Assembly (NCBI RefSeq): GCF_000188195.1
Contig: NZ_GL830973.1
Location: forward strand, 1 to 62,373
Direction: 5' to 3'
Length of the DNA stretch: 62,373 nucleotides
Source of the DNA: Succinatimonas hippei YIT 12066
GTDB taxonomy: Bacteria; Pseudomonadota; Gammaproteobacteria; Enterobacterales; Succinivibrionaceae
The notes beneath the pieces were generated by a model that worked only from the letters and a program-made list of their open reading frames with translations, did not search any database and had not been told where the DNA came from. Positions 17,945 to 26,668 of the stretch are shown here, in pieces. Each line of letters opens with the position of its first letter. Positions within the stretch are counted from its first letter, which is position 1. A program made the position numbers and the translations under genes.

Positions 17945-19276
17945 TCAATGCAGTGCAAAACTAATCATAAAGACGATTGTGACAACCCACATTACAGGGG
18001 TGATTTCTTTATGTTTGCCGGTAAGGCATTTAAGCAAGCAGAAACTTGTAAAGCCGAATCCGAAGCCGTTGGCAATTGAATAGCTAAGAGGCATCATGAC
18101 GATGGTAAGGAATGCCGGAATTGAGTCTGAGTAATCATTAAAGTTTACATGCAGAACATTCTTCATCATCATTGCACCTACAATAATAAGAGCAGGTGCG
18201 GTTGCAAATCCGGGAACAAGACCGGCAAGCGGCGCAAAAACAATTGCAAGAATGAAGCATATGCCTACTACAACTGCTGTAAGACCGGTTCTGCCGCCGG
18301 CATTAGTTCCAGCGGTACTTTCAACATAAGAGGTAACGGTACATGTTCCCATAATTGCTGAGAACATTGTTCCGCATGAATCTGTTAAAAGGGCACGGTC
18401 GATATTTTCGATTTTTCCGTCCTTGTCCATTAATCCTGCAGAGCGGGAAACACCAATTAAGGTTCCGATATTATCAAAAAGTTCAACTACGGTAAAAGTA
18501 AAAATGACCGATACAAGACCGTAATGAACAGCTCCCATTAAATCCATTTCCATAAATGTTTCAGTAAAAGCCGGAAGATCAAGACTTATTACCGAATCAA
18601 TGGAGGTTGGGGCCGGAGTAATACCCAAACACATACCGATGATGGTTATTGACAGGATACCGATAAGCATTGCACCTTGAATTTTTAAAGCAAGAAGCAA
18701 ACCTATAATTAAAATACCTAATGCGGATAGAAGAACGGACGGTTCGCGTAAGCTTCCTAAAGTAACTTTAGTTGCTTCATTGGCAACAACGATACCTGAT
18801 CCTTGTAAACCGACGAAAGCAATAAACATGCCGATACCGACTACAACAGCGCATTTTAAGCTCATAGGTACTGAATCAATAATGTGCTGACGTAATTTGG
18901 TAATTGTCAAAATTAAAAATACTATACCGGAAACGAAAACGGCTCCCAGAGCAGTTTGCCAAGGCAAGCCTAAAGTTCCGCAAACATAGAAAGAGAAAAA
19001 GGCATTAAGTCCCATACCGGGAGCTACGGCAACTGGAAGATTGGCAAAAAGACCCATCACTAAAGTACAGATTCCCGCAGTCCAAATGGTTGCGGCAACC
19101 GCAGCTTCGTGAGGAATTTTAGCTGCTTCGAGAATTGAGGGGTTAACGAATATAATGTACGCCATAGCAACGAAGGTTGTTAGACCGGCGATAACTTCAG
19201 TACGTACTGAGGTATTTTTGGCTGTAAGACCGAAGTAGCGATCTAAAAAGCCTGAAGTATTAGGTTTATCCGACAT
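17945..19276 (-). CDS. NCS2/AzgA-family purine (adenine/guanine/hypoxanthine) permease
   Basis: A 443-residue carrier with about 12-14 hydrophobic segments. It opens LDRYFGLTAKNTSVRTEVIAG, then has TTFVAMAYIIFVNPSIL and GMGLNAFFSF, all hallmarks of AzgA-like permeases such as PbuG, AdeP and GhxP. SAGLMDKDGKIENIDRALLTDS and SYVESTAGTNAGGRTGL mark the second half. I use ATG 19276 (MSDKPN), which follows GAGG, rather than the ATG 36 bases upstream. It is a single gene; which purine it carries cannot be told. Confidence 0.9.
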   Translation of the reverse strand: MSDKPNTSGFLDRYFGLTAKNTSVRTEVIAGLTTFVAMAYIIFVNPSILEAAKIPHEAAVAATIWTAGICTLVMGLFANLPVAVAPGMGLNAFFSFYVCGTLGLPWQTALGAVFVSGIVFLILTITKLRQHIIDSVPMSLKCAVVVGIGMFIAFVGLQGSGIVVANEATKVTLGSLREPSVLLSALGILIIGLLLALKIQGAMLIGILSITIIGMCLGITPAPTSIDSVISLDLPAFTETFMEMDLMGAVHYGLVSVIFTFTVVELFDNIGTLIGVSRSAGLMDKDGKIENIDRALLTDSCGTMFSAIMGTCTVTSYVESTAGTNAGGRTGLTAVVVGICFILAIVFAPLAGLVPGFATAPALIIVGAMMMKNVLHVNFNDYSDSIPAFLTIVMMPLSYSIANGFGFGFTSFCLLKCLTGKHKEITPVMWVVTIVFMISFALH

Positions 19277-19458
19277 GGGAACCTCATTTATAGGAAAGAA
19301 AAATGCCGACAAAAGGCGTTTGCAAATTAGCTAAAAATTAAGATAAAGTCAAGCATTTGTGATGCTTATATATCTCAGATCCTGGTTAATGCTGATATGA
19401 AATTATAAGAATTTATCATAAGAGAAATGCGGCAAAATTTCGTATTTAAAAAAGAAAG

Positions 19459-20652
19459 TCAATTTTCATACTCTTTACGAATTAAAAATATTAGAAGACA
19501 GGTTATTACTGTTATTAAGCCTAAAAATATAAAAGTTCCTTTTAATGTAAAGAGTTGTGCAATTGTTCCTAATAAAGCGGGACCTAAAAGCAATGCCGTA
19601 TATCCTGAAACAGAGATAAAACTTACTGCGGAAACTATAGGCATTTTATTTTGTTTAGCAGCAGTAGAGAGGCTTAATGGCGTGATATTTGACATGCCAA
19701 GTCCAATACAGCAAAAACCTATAAACATCATGATTAAATTTGGAAAGAGAACTACGATAAAAAGTCCTACAGAGCACATAACAGCACCGTAGAAGGCTGT
19801 TTTAAACGGACCGAAACTGAAGATTATTTTAGAACCGTAAATACGACATATCAGCATACATAATGAAACAAGCGTGTAGCCGAAGGCTGCATATTTAAGG
19901 CTAATATTTCCCTCTATTGAAACGTATAGACCTGACCAATCAACCATTGCTCCTCCGACAATGAAAATTAAAGCGGTAATTAAAGCAAGGTATGTAACAG
20001 GATAGCAGGGTAAGGTGATTTTTTTATTTTTGTTCTGAATGCAATTTTTATTATCTTTAATATTTAAGGTGCAAGGTACGTAATAAACAGCTGTTAAGTA
20101 CAAGATTGCAATAAGACTTGTTATAGCAAAATGAGGAGGTAAATTTAAAGATAAAAGAATAATAATTAAAGCAGATCCTAAGACTTCTCCAAGAGAATAA
20201 TAAGCATGCAAAGGCGACATTAAACGCAATTTATATCGCCGCTCTAGAAAAGCTCCATAGATATTGATGCCGACTTCAAGACAGCCGACACTGATACCAA
20301 AAAATAAAAGGGTAATAAAAACTATATGAAAACTTGGTATAAATGACAAAATTACTAAGGTTAATGATGTTCCTAATGATGAGAGAGCATAAGTTATTTT
20401 GCTGCCGACTTTTTGTGTAAGAAATCCTGCAAGTATCATGCCGCATATAGAGCCTGCTCCCATGCAAAACACAAGTTTGGTAACATCTGCAGTAGACAAA
20501 TTAAGTATTACTTGTACATAAGGAATAAGAGGCGCCCAACAGGCAATTGAAAAACCGGCAAGAAAATATCCGATTCTTGCTACTCGGATGTGATGTCGTG
20601 GGGTTATACGTCGCTGTTTGATTCCAAGAATTTCTAGGGCTTTAAGCAACAT
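19459..20652 (-). CDS. Major facilitator superfamily transporter
   Basis: 397 residues with 12 predicted helices and a short cytoplasmic N-terminus (HHIRVARIGYFLAGFSIACW). The layout resembles YbjJ/FucP-like carriers with WAPLIPYVQ and GLGMSNITPLSLSTAAKQ. No substrate-determining motif is recognised. A gap of 182 bases separates it from the AzgA permease on the same strand. Confidence 0.8.
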   Translation of the reverse strand: MLLKALEILGIKQRRITPRHHIRVARIGYFLAGFSIACWAPLIPYVQVILNLSTADVTKLVFCMGAGSICGMILAGFLTQKVGSKITYALSSLGTSLTLVILSFIPSFHIVFITLLFFGISVGCLEVGINIYGAFLERRYKLRLMSPLHAYYSLGEVLGSALIIILLSLNLPPHFAITSLIAILYLTAVYYVPCTLNIKDNKNCIQNKNKKITLPCYPVTYLALITALIFIVGGAMVDWSGLYVSIEGNISLKYAAFGYTLVSLCMLICRIYGSKIIFSFGPFKTAFYGAVMCSVGLFIVVLFPNLIMMFIGFCCIGLGMSNITPLSLSTAAKQNKMPIVSAVSFISVSGYTALLLGPALLGTIAQLFTLKGTFIFLGLITVITCLLIFLIRKEYEN

Positions 20653-21054
20653 TTAAACTGCCTGTGTTAAATAGAATTTATTTTAATTAAATATCGAAAA
20701 TATATGAAAACTTAAATTGATGCACTTTTTTATAAATTTTACTTATAAAATAATTTAAAACCTAGCTTATTATATGCTTTTATCAAAAAATAAGGTAAAT
20801 TTATATCGATATTGTAGATCTTTATATAATGAACCAATGTTTCATGCCTTTATAGCACAAAGATAAGATAATGTTACTTTTAAGAAAAATATGCCTTTAC
20901 CGATATATAAAAGGAGTATTGAATTTTTTGCTCAATGTGTGCTAGGAAAGGTTTGCAAGAACAAGCAAACACACCAAAACAGTATGATTCTTAAGAGAAT
21001 TTTAAACGAAAAAATAAGGAAAAATTTAAGGAAGGACAGTAAGAACAGTTAAGA
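20653..21054. other. Intergenic region upstream of the MFS gene
   Basis: About 400 AT-rich bases with no gene that I can support. An inverted repeat GTTTGC-AAGAACAA-GCAAAC lies near 20950-20970. T-rich minus-strand stretches near 21010-21035 may end the tRNA-Pro transcript. Confidence 0.4.
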
Positions 21055-21131
21055 TGGTCGGTGATGCGGGATTTGAACCCGCGACCACTACCTCCCTAAG
21101 ATAGTGCGCTACCAGGCTACGCTAATCACCG
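21055..21131 (-). tRNA. tRNA-Pro, anticodon AGG
   Basis: A complete 77-base cloverleaf with encoded CCA (21055-21057). The acceptor arms are CGGTGAT and ATCACCG, and the T arm is GCGGG/CCCGC around TTCAAAT. The anticodon stem is CTATC/GGTAG with loop TTAGGGA, giving anticodon AGG at 21095-21097. The C1-G72 pair with A73 and G35-G36 are proline identity elements, and the D arm (GCGTAGCCTGGTAGCGC) is close to E. coli tRNA-Pro(GGG). An A at position 34 is unusual in bacteria. Confidence 0.93.
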
Positions 21132-21146
21132 ACTCAACGGGGACGT

Positions 21147-21174
21147 ATTATAGATGATTTTTTATAAAACGCAA
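21147..21174 (-). promoter_or_regulatory. Promoter of tRNA-Pro
   Basis: On the minus strand a perfect TATAAT (21147-21152) is preceded 16 bases upstream by TTGCGT (21169-21174). It is followed by a GC-rich discriminator (CGTCCCCG), typical of stringently controlled stable-RNA promoters. Confidence 0.65.
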
Positions 21175-21809
21175 GTATTTTTTATAAAAAACATCATTTA
21201 CATGATTGCAACAATAAAAGAATTACATTTTAAGCTAGTTTAGCAATGAATGGAGATAGATGTAATTATTTGATATTAAATATTAAATTTAGGATAAGGG
21301 CACTTTCTAACATAGAAAGTGACACAATAATTAATTATTTGATAATCACATATTTAAGCAAATTAGAGATTTCGTTCATTATATAAATAACTGTTTAGTT
21401 TTAATTTTCTAATTTAAATCACTATTTTGTGTTTTTACTTTCTATATCGGTATCGTTGCAGGGTAAACGTGATTTATTAAATACACAGTGAATTTTCACC
21501 TGATTATGGCGGATGCGGTTTTAATTTTGATTGACGACAGTAATTGCATCATCATAGTTGTAATCGTCTGATTATTTTTTGTCCATGAAAAAAGCGGGAG
21601 CTGATTTGAAAACAATTAGAGATTTTCTTGGCAAAATGACAAAATTATGAGTAACTTTATGAGGCTGTGTCAGATAAAGGAAAAATACGCTAACTGAAGA
21701 CGTAAAAAAATTACTATTAATTTTATCTGTCACAGCCGTATGGATAAATTTTTGCTGAAGTTTAAAAAAGCATCAGCATGAAAAAGATTTTATGCTTATT
21801 AAAATAATT
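21175..21809. other. Long intergenic region with repeats and possible decayed sequence
   Basis: About 635 bases without an intact gene. It holds a hairpin CACTTTCT-AACAT-AGAAAGTG near 21301-21321, and a stretch (about 21440-21650) of less AT-biased composition that may be old coding sequence but has stops in all frames I tried. It also holds the 75-bp inverted-repeat element listed separately. Confidence 0.4.
21663..21737. repeat. 75-bp element bounded by 16-bp inverted repeats
   Basis: GGCTGTGTCAGATAAA (21663-21678) and TTTATCTGTCACAGCC (21722-21737) pair at 15 of 16 positions around a 43-base AT-rich centre. The arms resemble insertion-sequence termini, so this may be a MITE-like remnant. 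A long hairpin terminator is less likely, since there is no T-run. Confidence 0.55.
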
Positions 21810-23135
21810 TTATTTAGATTTTTCGGCATCAAATCTGCTTTTGGCAAGAGAACAGATTAATTCACATGATTTATCAAGGCCAAGATTGCCTACATCAATA
21901 CACATTTGGTAGTTATGAGGATCTTCTATATTTTTTCCGGTGTAATGGAGATAGTGCTCAGAGCGTTTTTTGTCAAATTGTGACATTTTATCAAGAGCCA
22001 CATCGTGAGCTTCTTTGTATTGTTTAAGGCAAAATTCAAGTTTCTTTTTGATATCGGCAAATAGGAATACGTTATAACAATGCGGATTGTCTTTTAAAAT
22101 GTAATCAGCACAACGCCCGACAATAACACAATTATGTTTGCTTGCAATATTGCGAATAACTTTAGCACTTGCAACGAATAACATATCTTGTGATGATATT
22201 GATTTGTTAAGCGGGACAGAGTAGTCCTGCATAATCATTTCATACAGCAAGGCACTGTCAAGACCTTCATTTTTACTTACGGTTTGTTTACTAAGTCCTG
22301 ATTCTTTAGCAATAAGCTCAATAAGATTAGTATCATAAAACTCATAACCCAATTTTTCTGCAACCATTTTACCTATAACTCGTCCGCCGCATCCGTATTC
22401 TCGAGCAATGGTAATCACATTACAAAAAGTGTGAGTTTGGATTTCTGAAGTTTGCTTGTTATCTTTTTTATCAATAAGATATACAGATATCCATTTCATT
22501 CTCGGTAAAAAGACTCTAACCAGCGGACCTACGCATAATGCCCCAATAAGAGTTCCTTCTCTTACTCCTTCAATTTGGGTAAATCCGGTAAAAATAAGAG
22601 ATAAACATACAGCTAGTATGACAAGTGAAACATCAAAAATGGTTTTTATTACACCAAATTCTTTATTAGTTTTTTGAGCTACTATTTTTACGAAATATTC
22701 TCCAGAGACCATAGAAACGTCGGCAATAACCGCTAAAGTAATGCCGAAAGCTAAAACACATGTTCCGGTTATAAGTAGTGCCAGATGAAAGGGGTAAGCA
22801 AACTCTTCCGGTAAGAAATTTCTTAGTATAAACATACCAAGATCGATAGCCAGACAAAAAGGAACCGTAATAGGAACTTGCATTATGATGTTATAGATTT
22901 GCTGTTTTCGTTCTTGTTTATTTAAAAGTAAATATTGAGCAATGATAAGTAATACATTAAAAATGAAAGTTAATTGTCCGAGAGTCAGTCCGCAATGTAG
23001 AGACAGTACGTAGTTGGAGCTTGATATGGGGGTTGTTCCAACATTAGCAAAAGTGATCACTGCAATTCCGAAACCGTTTATTAACACTGAAAAAAGAAAT
23101 AGAGAGTAGCGTTTTATTAGTTCTTTTTTACTCAT
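21810..23135 (-). CDS. Fusion of YczE/DUF6198-like membrane domain and cytidylate-kinase-like domain
   Basis: 441 residues. About 1-215 form six hydrophobic segments with the YczE/YitT-like pattern (GFGIAVITFANVGTTPISS, LTLGQLTF). About 232-435 form a P-loop domain of the cytidylate-kinase-like family: ITIAREYGCGGRVIGKMVAE is the modified P-loop, then YEFYDTNLIELIAKESGLS, a central CVIVGRCADYIL, and an arginine-bearing DKKRSEHYLHYTG lid-like segment. The two domains usually occur as separate proteins in gut bacteria, as far as I know. The substrate is unknown; family members are not true CMP kinases. A 75-bp inverted repeat lies downstream. Confidence 0.78.
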   Translation of the reverse strand: MSKKELIKRYSLFLFSVLINGFGIAVITFANVGTTPISSSNYVLSLHCGLTLGQLTFIFNVLLIIAQYLLLNKQERKQQIYNIIMQVPITVPFCLAIDLGMFILRNFLPEEFAYPFHLALLITGTCVLAFGITLAVIADVSMVSGEYFVKIVAQKTNKEFGVIKTIFDVSLVILAVCLSLIFTGFTQIEGVREGTLIGALCVGPLVRVFLPRMKWISVYLIDKKDNKQTSEIQTHTFCNVITIAREYGCGGRVIGKMVAEKLGYEFYDTNLIELIAKESGLSKQTVSKNEGLDSALLYEMIMQDYSVPLNKSISSQDMLFVASAKVIRNIASKHNCVIVGRCADYILKDNPHCYNVFLFADIKKKLEFCLKQYKEAHDVALDKMSQFDKKRSEHYLHYTGKNIEDPHNYQMCIDVGNLGLDKSCELICSLAKSRFDAEKSK

Positions 23136-23258
23136 TTATTTTCCTCGGGATTTAATTTACAAAACACTAAATAAAATTTTTTATAGTTTTTTACCGTGTA
23201 AATATAAAGTGATCACAAAGATACAAAGTATTTAATTTTGTTAAATACTACATAAGAT

Positions 23259-23291
23259 AAAAAAATAAGCCCCTGTTATTTAGACAGGGGC
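23259..23291 (-). terminator. Terminator of the cysK-symporter operon
   Basis: On minus, GCCCCTGT (23291-23284) and ACAGGGGC (23276-23269) pair fully around a 7-base loop and are followed by TTATTTTTTTATC. Confidence 0.88.
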
Positions 23292-23306
23292 GGAGGATTT
23301 TATAAT

Positions 23307-24575
23307 TTAAATTTTATCTTTTAGTTCTTTATTGACTATATTGCAGACTGAGGCATCTGACCACACGTTAACTCCTGTTTCAAGCATATCAATAATGGCA
23401 TAAACAGGTAAAATCACACCCATCAGCAAAACAGGCACATTCATCGAAGAAAGCAGCGAAATGGTCAGGAAATAGCATCCCATAGGAACGCCGGCATTAC
23501 CGATAGCAGCGATCGTAGCAATAAATATCCATGAAATAATGGTTATAGGAGTAATCTCAACTCCCGTATTTTGAATCAGATACAGGGAAGTAACCAAAAT
23601 AAAAGCTGCGCAGCCGTTCATATTGATTGTAGTGCAAATAGGCAGTACGAATCTGGAAACTTTAGGATTTACTCCCAAATTATCTTCGGCTGAGGCCATA
23701 GTAACAGGCAGGGTTCCGGCGGAGGATTTAGAAAAAATAGCTACGGCTATTGCCGGCAACATTCCACGAGCTACTTTTAACGGGTTTAAACCGCGGATAA
23801 ACAGAATCAGCGGCAATATGATGAACATTTGAATAAGGTTTGATCCGACAACTACGGCAAAATAAGTTGCAAGACCGCCTAACATTATTCCGCCTTCAAG
23901 CTCTGCAATTAATTTTGCCGTAAAACCCATAATACCTATAGGCAAGATCACGATGAGCCAACGGATGAGAATGAAGAGAATGTTTTGCAGACCTTCAATA
24001 AAGTTCACGACGGCATCGCGTTTGGCATCTTTTGGCATAACTGCAATAGCAATACCGAAAGCTGCTGCTATCAAAAGTACTGATAAAACATTTCCGGACA
24101 CGAAAGGCTGAAGCAGATTATTAGGAATAACATTTAATATATGATCAAAGTAGGAGGCGTTAACAATTTTATTCGGATCTACAGCTCCTGACATTTCTGA
24201 GGGAACATTTTCCGGTTTTAAAGTTAAAAACAAGCTTGCTGCAACCAAGGCTGAAATAATGGTAGTAAGCAAAGTGTAGAAAATGGTATGAACGAAAATC
24301 TTTCCGCTTTCAGATCCTTTTCCAAGTTTGGCTAAAGTAGTGATTAACGCCAGAGCAATAATCGGTACAGCGATAAAGCTGAACAATCTGGTGAATACGG
24401 TTGCAATAAAGTCCATCAGATCATGTAAAAATACACTTTCTGAAAAGCCGCTTGCTATGCCGAGGATGACTGCTCCGACATAGAATATTGCTGTTGCAGC
24501 GCGTCTTTTTCCCGGAATTTTACCGATTATATTGCGCGCTGAATCTTCAATTCGATTGCGTCTTAGTATATTCAT
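23307..24575 (-). CDS. Dicarboxylate/amino acid:cation symporter (DAACS family)
   Basis: A 422-residue member of the GltP/SstT/DctA superfamily. It shows FIAVPIIALALITTLAKL, the HP1-type serine motif SKSSAGTLPVTMAS, TINMNGCAAFILVTSLYL (NMDGT-like substrate/sodium site, here NMNGC) and a second hairpin AAIGNAGVPMGCYFL. About eight membrane segments are visible. It lies 13 bases behind cysK on the same strand, so it may import a sulfur or serine-type amino acid (inference). The NMNGC variant differs from the usual NMDGT of glutamate carriers and SstT's NMAGA. Confidence 0.86.
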   Translation of the reverse strand: MNILRRNRIEDSARNIIGKIPGKRRAATAIFYVGAVILGIASGFSESVFLHDLMDFIATVFTRLFSFIAVPIIALALITTLAKLGKGSESGKIFVHTIFYTLLTTIISALVAASLFLTLKPENVPSEMSGAVDPNKIVNASYFDHILNVIPNNLLQPFVSGNVLSVLLIAAAFGIAIAVMPKDAKRDAVVNFIEGLQNILFILIRWLIVILPIGIMGFTAKLIAELEGGIMLGGLATYFAVVVGSNLIQMFIILPLILFIRGLNPLKVARGMLPAIAVAIFSKSSAGTLPVTMASAEDNLGVNPKVSRFVLPICTTINMNGCAAFILVTSLYLIQNTGVEITPITIISWIFIATIAAIGNAGVPMGCYFLTISLLSSMNVPVLLMGVILPVYAIIDMLETGVNVWSDASVCNIVNKELKDKI

Positions 24576-24588
24576 TTTAATAAAAACC

Positions 24589-25515
24589 TTATTTGAACAT
24601 CGGTGTAGACAGATACCGATCTCCGGAGTCTGGAATAATTACGGCGCTTATTTTACCCTGATTTTTAGGATCTTGCCCAAGTTTACGTGCAGCACATAAT
24701 GCCGCCCCTGATGAAATGCCGCAGAAAACTCCTTCAAGACGACAAATTTGAGCACCCATTGCATAGGCTTCTTCATCTTTAACGGTTATTACATCATCAA
24801 TAAGGCTAAGATCCAGTATGGAAGGAATAAAGCCTGCTCCTATTCCTTGAATTCCATGCGGTCCGGCTTTGCCGCCTGATAAGACGGGACTTGATGCCGG
24901 TTCAACAGCTATTACTTTTATATGAGGATTTTTTTCTTTTAGATATTTTGCAGTACCGCTTAAGGTTCCGCCTGTTCCTACTGTTGCGATAAGAAAATCA
25001 AGTTTACCGTCAGAATCCTCCCAGATTTCAGGGCCGGTGGTGAGATAGTGGGCTTTAGCATTTGAAGGATTATCAAATTGCAGCGGCATATATGCATTTT
25101 TATGTTTTAACACATATTCTTTTGCCGCTTTTATTGCTCCAGACATGCCTTCTTTTCCGGGGGTCAAAATAATTTCCGCTCCGAAGGCCTTAAGCATAGA
25201 TCTTCGTTCAATACTCATGGTCTCAGGCAGGGTCAAAATTAATTTCATTTTTAAGACTGAGGCTATTAAAGCAAGACCTATACCTGTATTGCCGGATGTA
25301 GGCTCAACTATTATCGTGTCAGCATTAATAAGATTATTTTTAAGAGCGTCTTTTATTATTTGATAGGCGGCTCTATCTTTAATGGAGCCTCCTGGATTAT
25401 ACATTTCAAGTTTTGCTAAAACAGTAGTATTAAGATTGAATTCTTCTTTAAATTTTTTAAGATTTAAAAGAGGGGTTTTGCCTATAAGCTCGAAAATATC
25501 ATTATAAATATGCAT
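24589..25515 (-). CDS. cysK: O-acetylserine sulfhydrylase (cysteine synthase A)
   Basis: A 308-residue PLP enzyme that converts O-acetylserine and sulfide to cysteine. The PLP lysine lies in NPGGSIKDRAAYQII (about residue 45). The substrate loop is EPTSGNTGIGLA, the phosphate-binding loop is GTGGTLSGTAKYLKE, and the C-terminal serine is in IIPDSGDRYLST. Length fits CysK-type enzymes (310-323). CysM is less likely because of the PTSGNTGIGLA and GIGAGFIP pattern. It forms an operon with the downstream symporter. Confidence 0.93.
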   Translation of the reverse strand: MHIYNDIFELIGKTPLLNLKKFKEEFNLNTTVLAKLEMYNPGGSIKDRAAYQIIKDALKNNLINADTIIVEPTSGNTGIGLALIASVLKMKLILTLPETMSIERRSMLKAFGAEIILTPGKEGMSGAIKAAKEYVLKHKNAYMPLQFDNPSNAKAHYLTTGPEIWEDSDGKLDFLIATVGTGGTLSGTAKYLKEKNPHIKVIAVEPASSPVLSGGKAGPHGIQGIGAGFIPSILDLSLIDDVITVKDEEAYAMGAQICRLEGVFCGISSGAALCAARKLGQDPKNQGKISAVIIPDSGDRYLSTPMFK

Positions 25516-25850
25516 CTTCCAGTCCTCTTAATTTGTTTAAAAAAGTAAATGTAATCAATAAATTATAATTTTATTTTAAGAATCACGATTATAACTTTAA
25601 CAGCATTTGGTAAAAACGAAGCATGACGCTCTATTTTGGTGCGCATAGCTGTTCGATTAAAACTGATACTTAATTGTAAAACTCGTTTTTTTATTTAGGG
25701 AAGAGAAAGAATAATCTCATATTTAATAAACAGTTATTTATATGAATTTAATAGATTTTAATTAGGTCTTAAAGAGCAGGGCTTTTTTTATTTATTGTTT
25801 TGCATAAGAATGAAAAAAGATTAACTTTTCTTGAAAGTAAGGAGACTTAT
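25516..25850. other. Divergent intergenic region between cysK and nfsB
   Basis: 335 AT-rich bases that must hold both promoters. I see no gene and no clear operator. Confidence 0.5.
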
Positions 25851-26501
25851 ATGGATTTTTTAGAGTTAATGCAAAAGCGCTATACAACAAAATATTATGA
25901 TTCGTCTAAAAAAATTTTGCAGCAGGATATTGATAAGATTTTAGAGTGCGTAAGACTTGCTCCCAGCTCCGTGAACTGTCAGCCTTGGCATTTTTATGTG
26001 GCTGGGGATGAAAAAAGCAAGGCAAAAATTCGTGATTGCATTTTAGATTTTAATTTTCCGCGTTTTGATAATTGCTCCCATGTGATTGTTATTTGCGGTA
26101 AAACCGTTGTTAATGATGAACATTTTGAAAAGGTGCTGGTGAAGGAAGAGCAAGATGGCAGACTTTCAGATCCTGAGGTAAAGAAAGCACAGGATAAAAG
26201 TCGCAGATACTTTACCAATTTACATGCAGATAGTGAAAAAGATATGGCGGCTTGGAGTGGTAAGCAATGCTATATCGCTTTAGCTACTATACTTTATGCG
26301 GCAGCTTCCATGGGAATAGACTCTACGGCGGTTGAAGGCTTTGATAGTAAGAAAGCTGATGAGCTTTTAGGCCTTAAAGACAAAGGTTTGACTTGTCATT
26401 GTATTGTTTGTCTTGGCTATCGTGATTCTAATGATTCTAATTTGATATTAAAACGCCCGAAATCTCGTTTAAACAAAGAAGATATCTTAACTAATTTATA
26501 A
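25851..26501 (+). CDS. nfsB: Oxygen-insensitive NAD(P)H nitroreductase, NfsB-like
   Basis: A 216-residue flavin enzyme (E. coli NfsB 217) that reduces nitroaromatics and quinones by two-electron steps. It shows LMQKRYTTKYYDSSKKI, LAPSSVNCQPWHFYVA (FMN-binding), VKEEQDGRLSDPEVK, DMAAWSGKQCYIAL and ADELLGLKDKG, each matching NfsB in order. I start at 25851 (MDFLELM) because AAGGAG lies 6 bases upstream; the ATG 51 bases earlier has no ribosome site. Single gene with a terminator behind it. Confidence 0.92.
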   Translation: MDFLELMQKRYTTKYYDSSKKILQQDIDKILECVRLAPSSVNCQPWHFYVAGDEKSKAKIRDCILDFNFPRFDNCSHVIVICGKTVVNDEHFEKVLVKEEQDGRLSDPEVKKAQDKSRRYFTNLHADSEKDMAAWSGKQCYIALATILYAAASMGIDSTAVEGFDSKKADELLGLKDKGLTCHCIVCLGYRDSNDSNLILKRPKSRLNKEDILTNL

Positions 26502-26605
26502 TTATATATTAGATATTTATTATTAAATATTTAATTTAATTAATTGATTTTTATTAAGATATTTGCAAGTTTAGTATAAAAATATATCGATATATATTTA
26601 AAAAT

Positions 26606-26648
26606 GTGCCGTATTTATTGTGTGAGGTTTATACGGCACTTAATTTTG
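26606..26648. terminator. Bidirectional terminator between nfsB and menE
   Basis: GTGCCGTAT (26606-26614) pairs with ATACGGCAC (26631-26639). TTAATTTTG follows on plus, and ATTTTTAAA follows on minus. Confidence 0.75.
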
Positions 26649-26668
26649 ATATTTAAAGATATTAAAAA

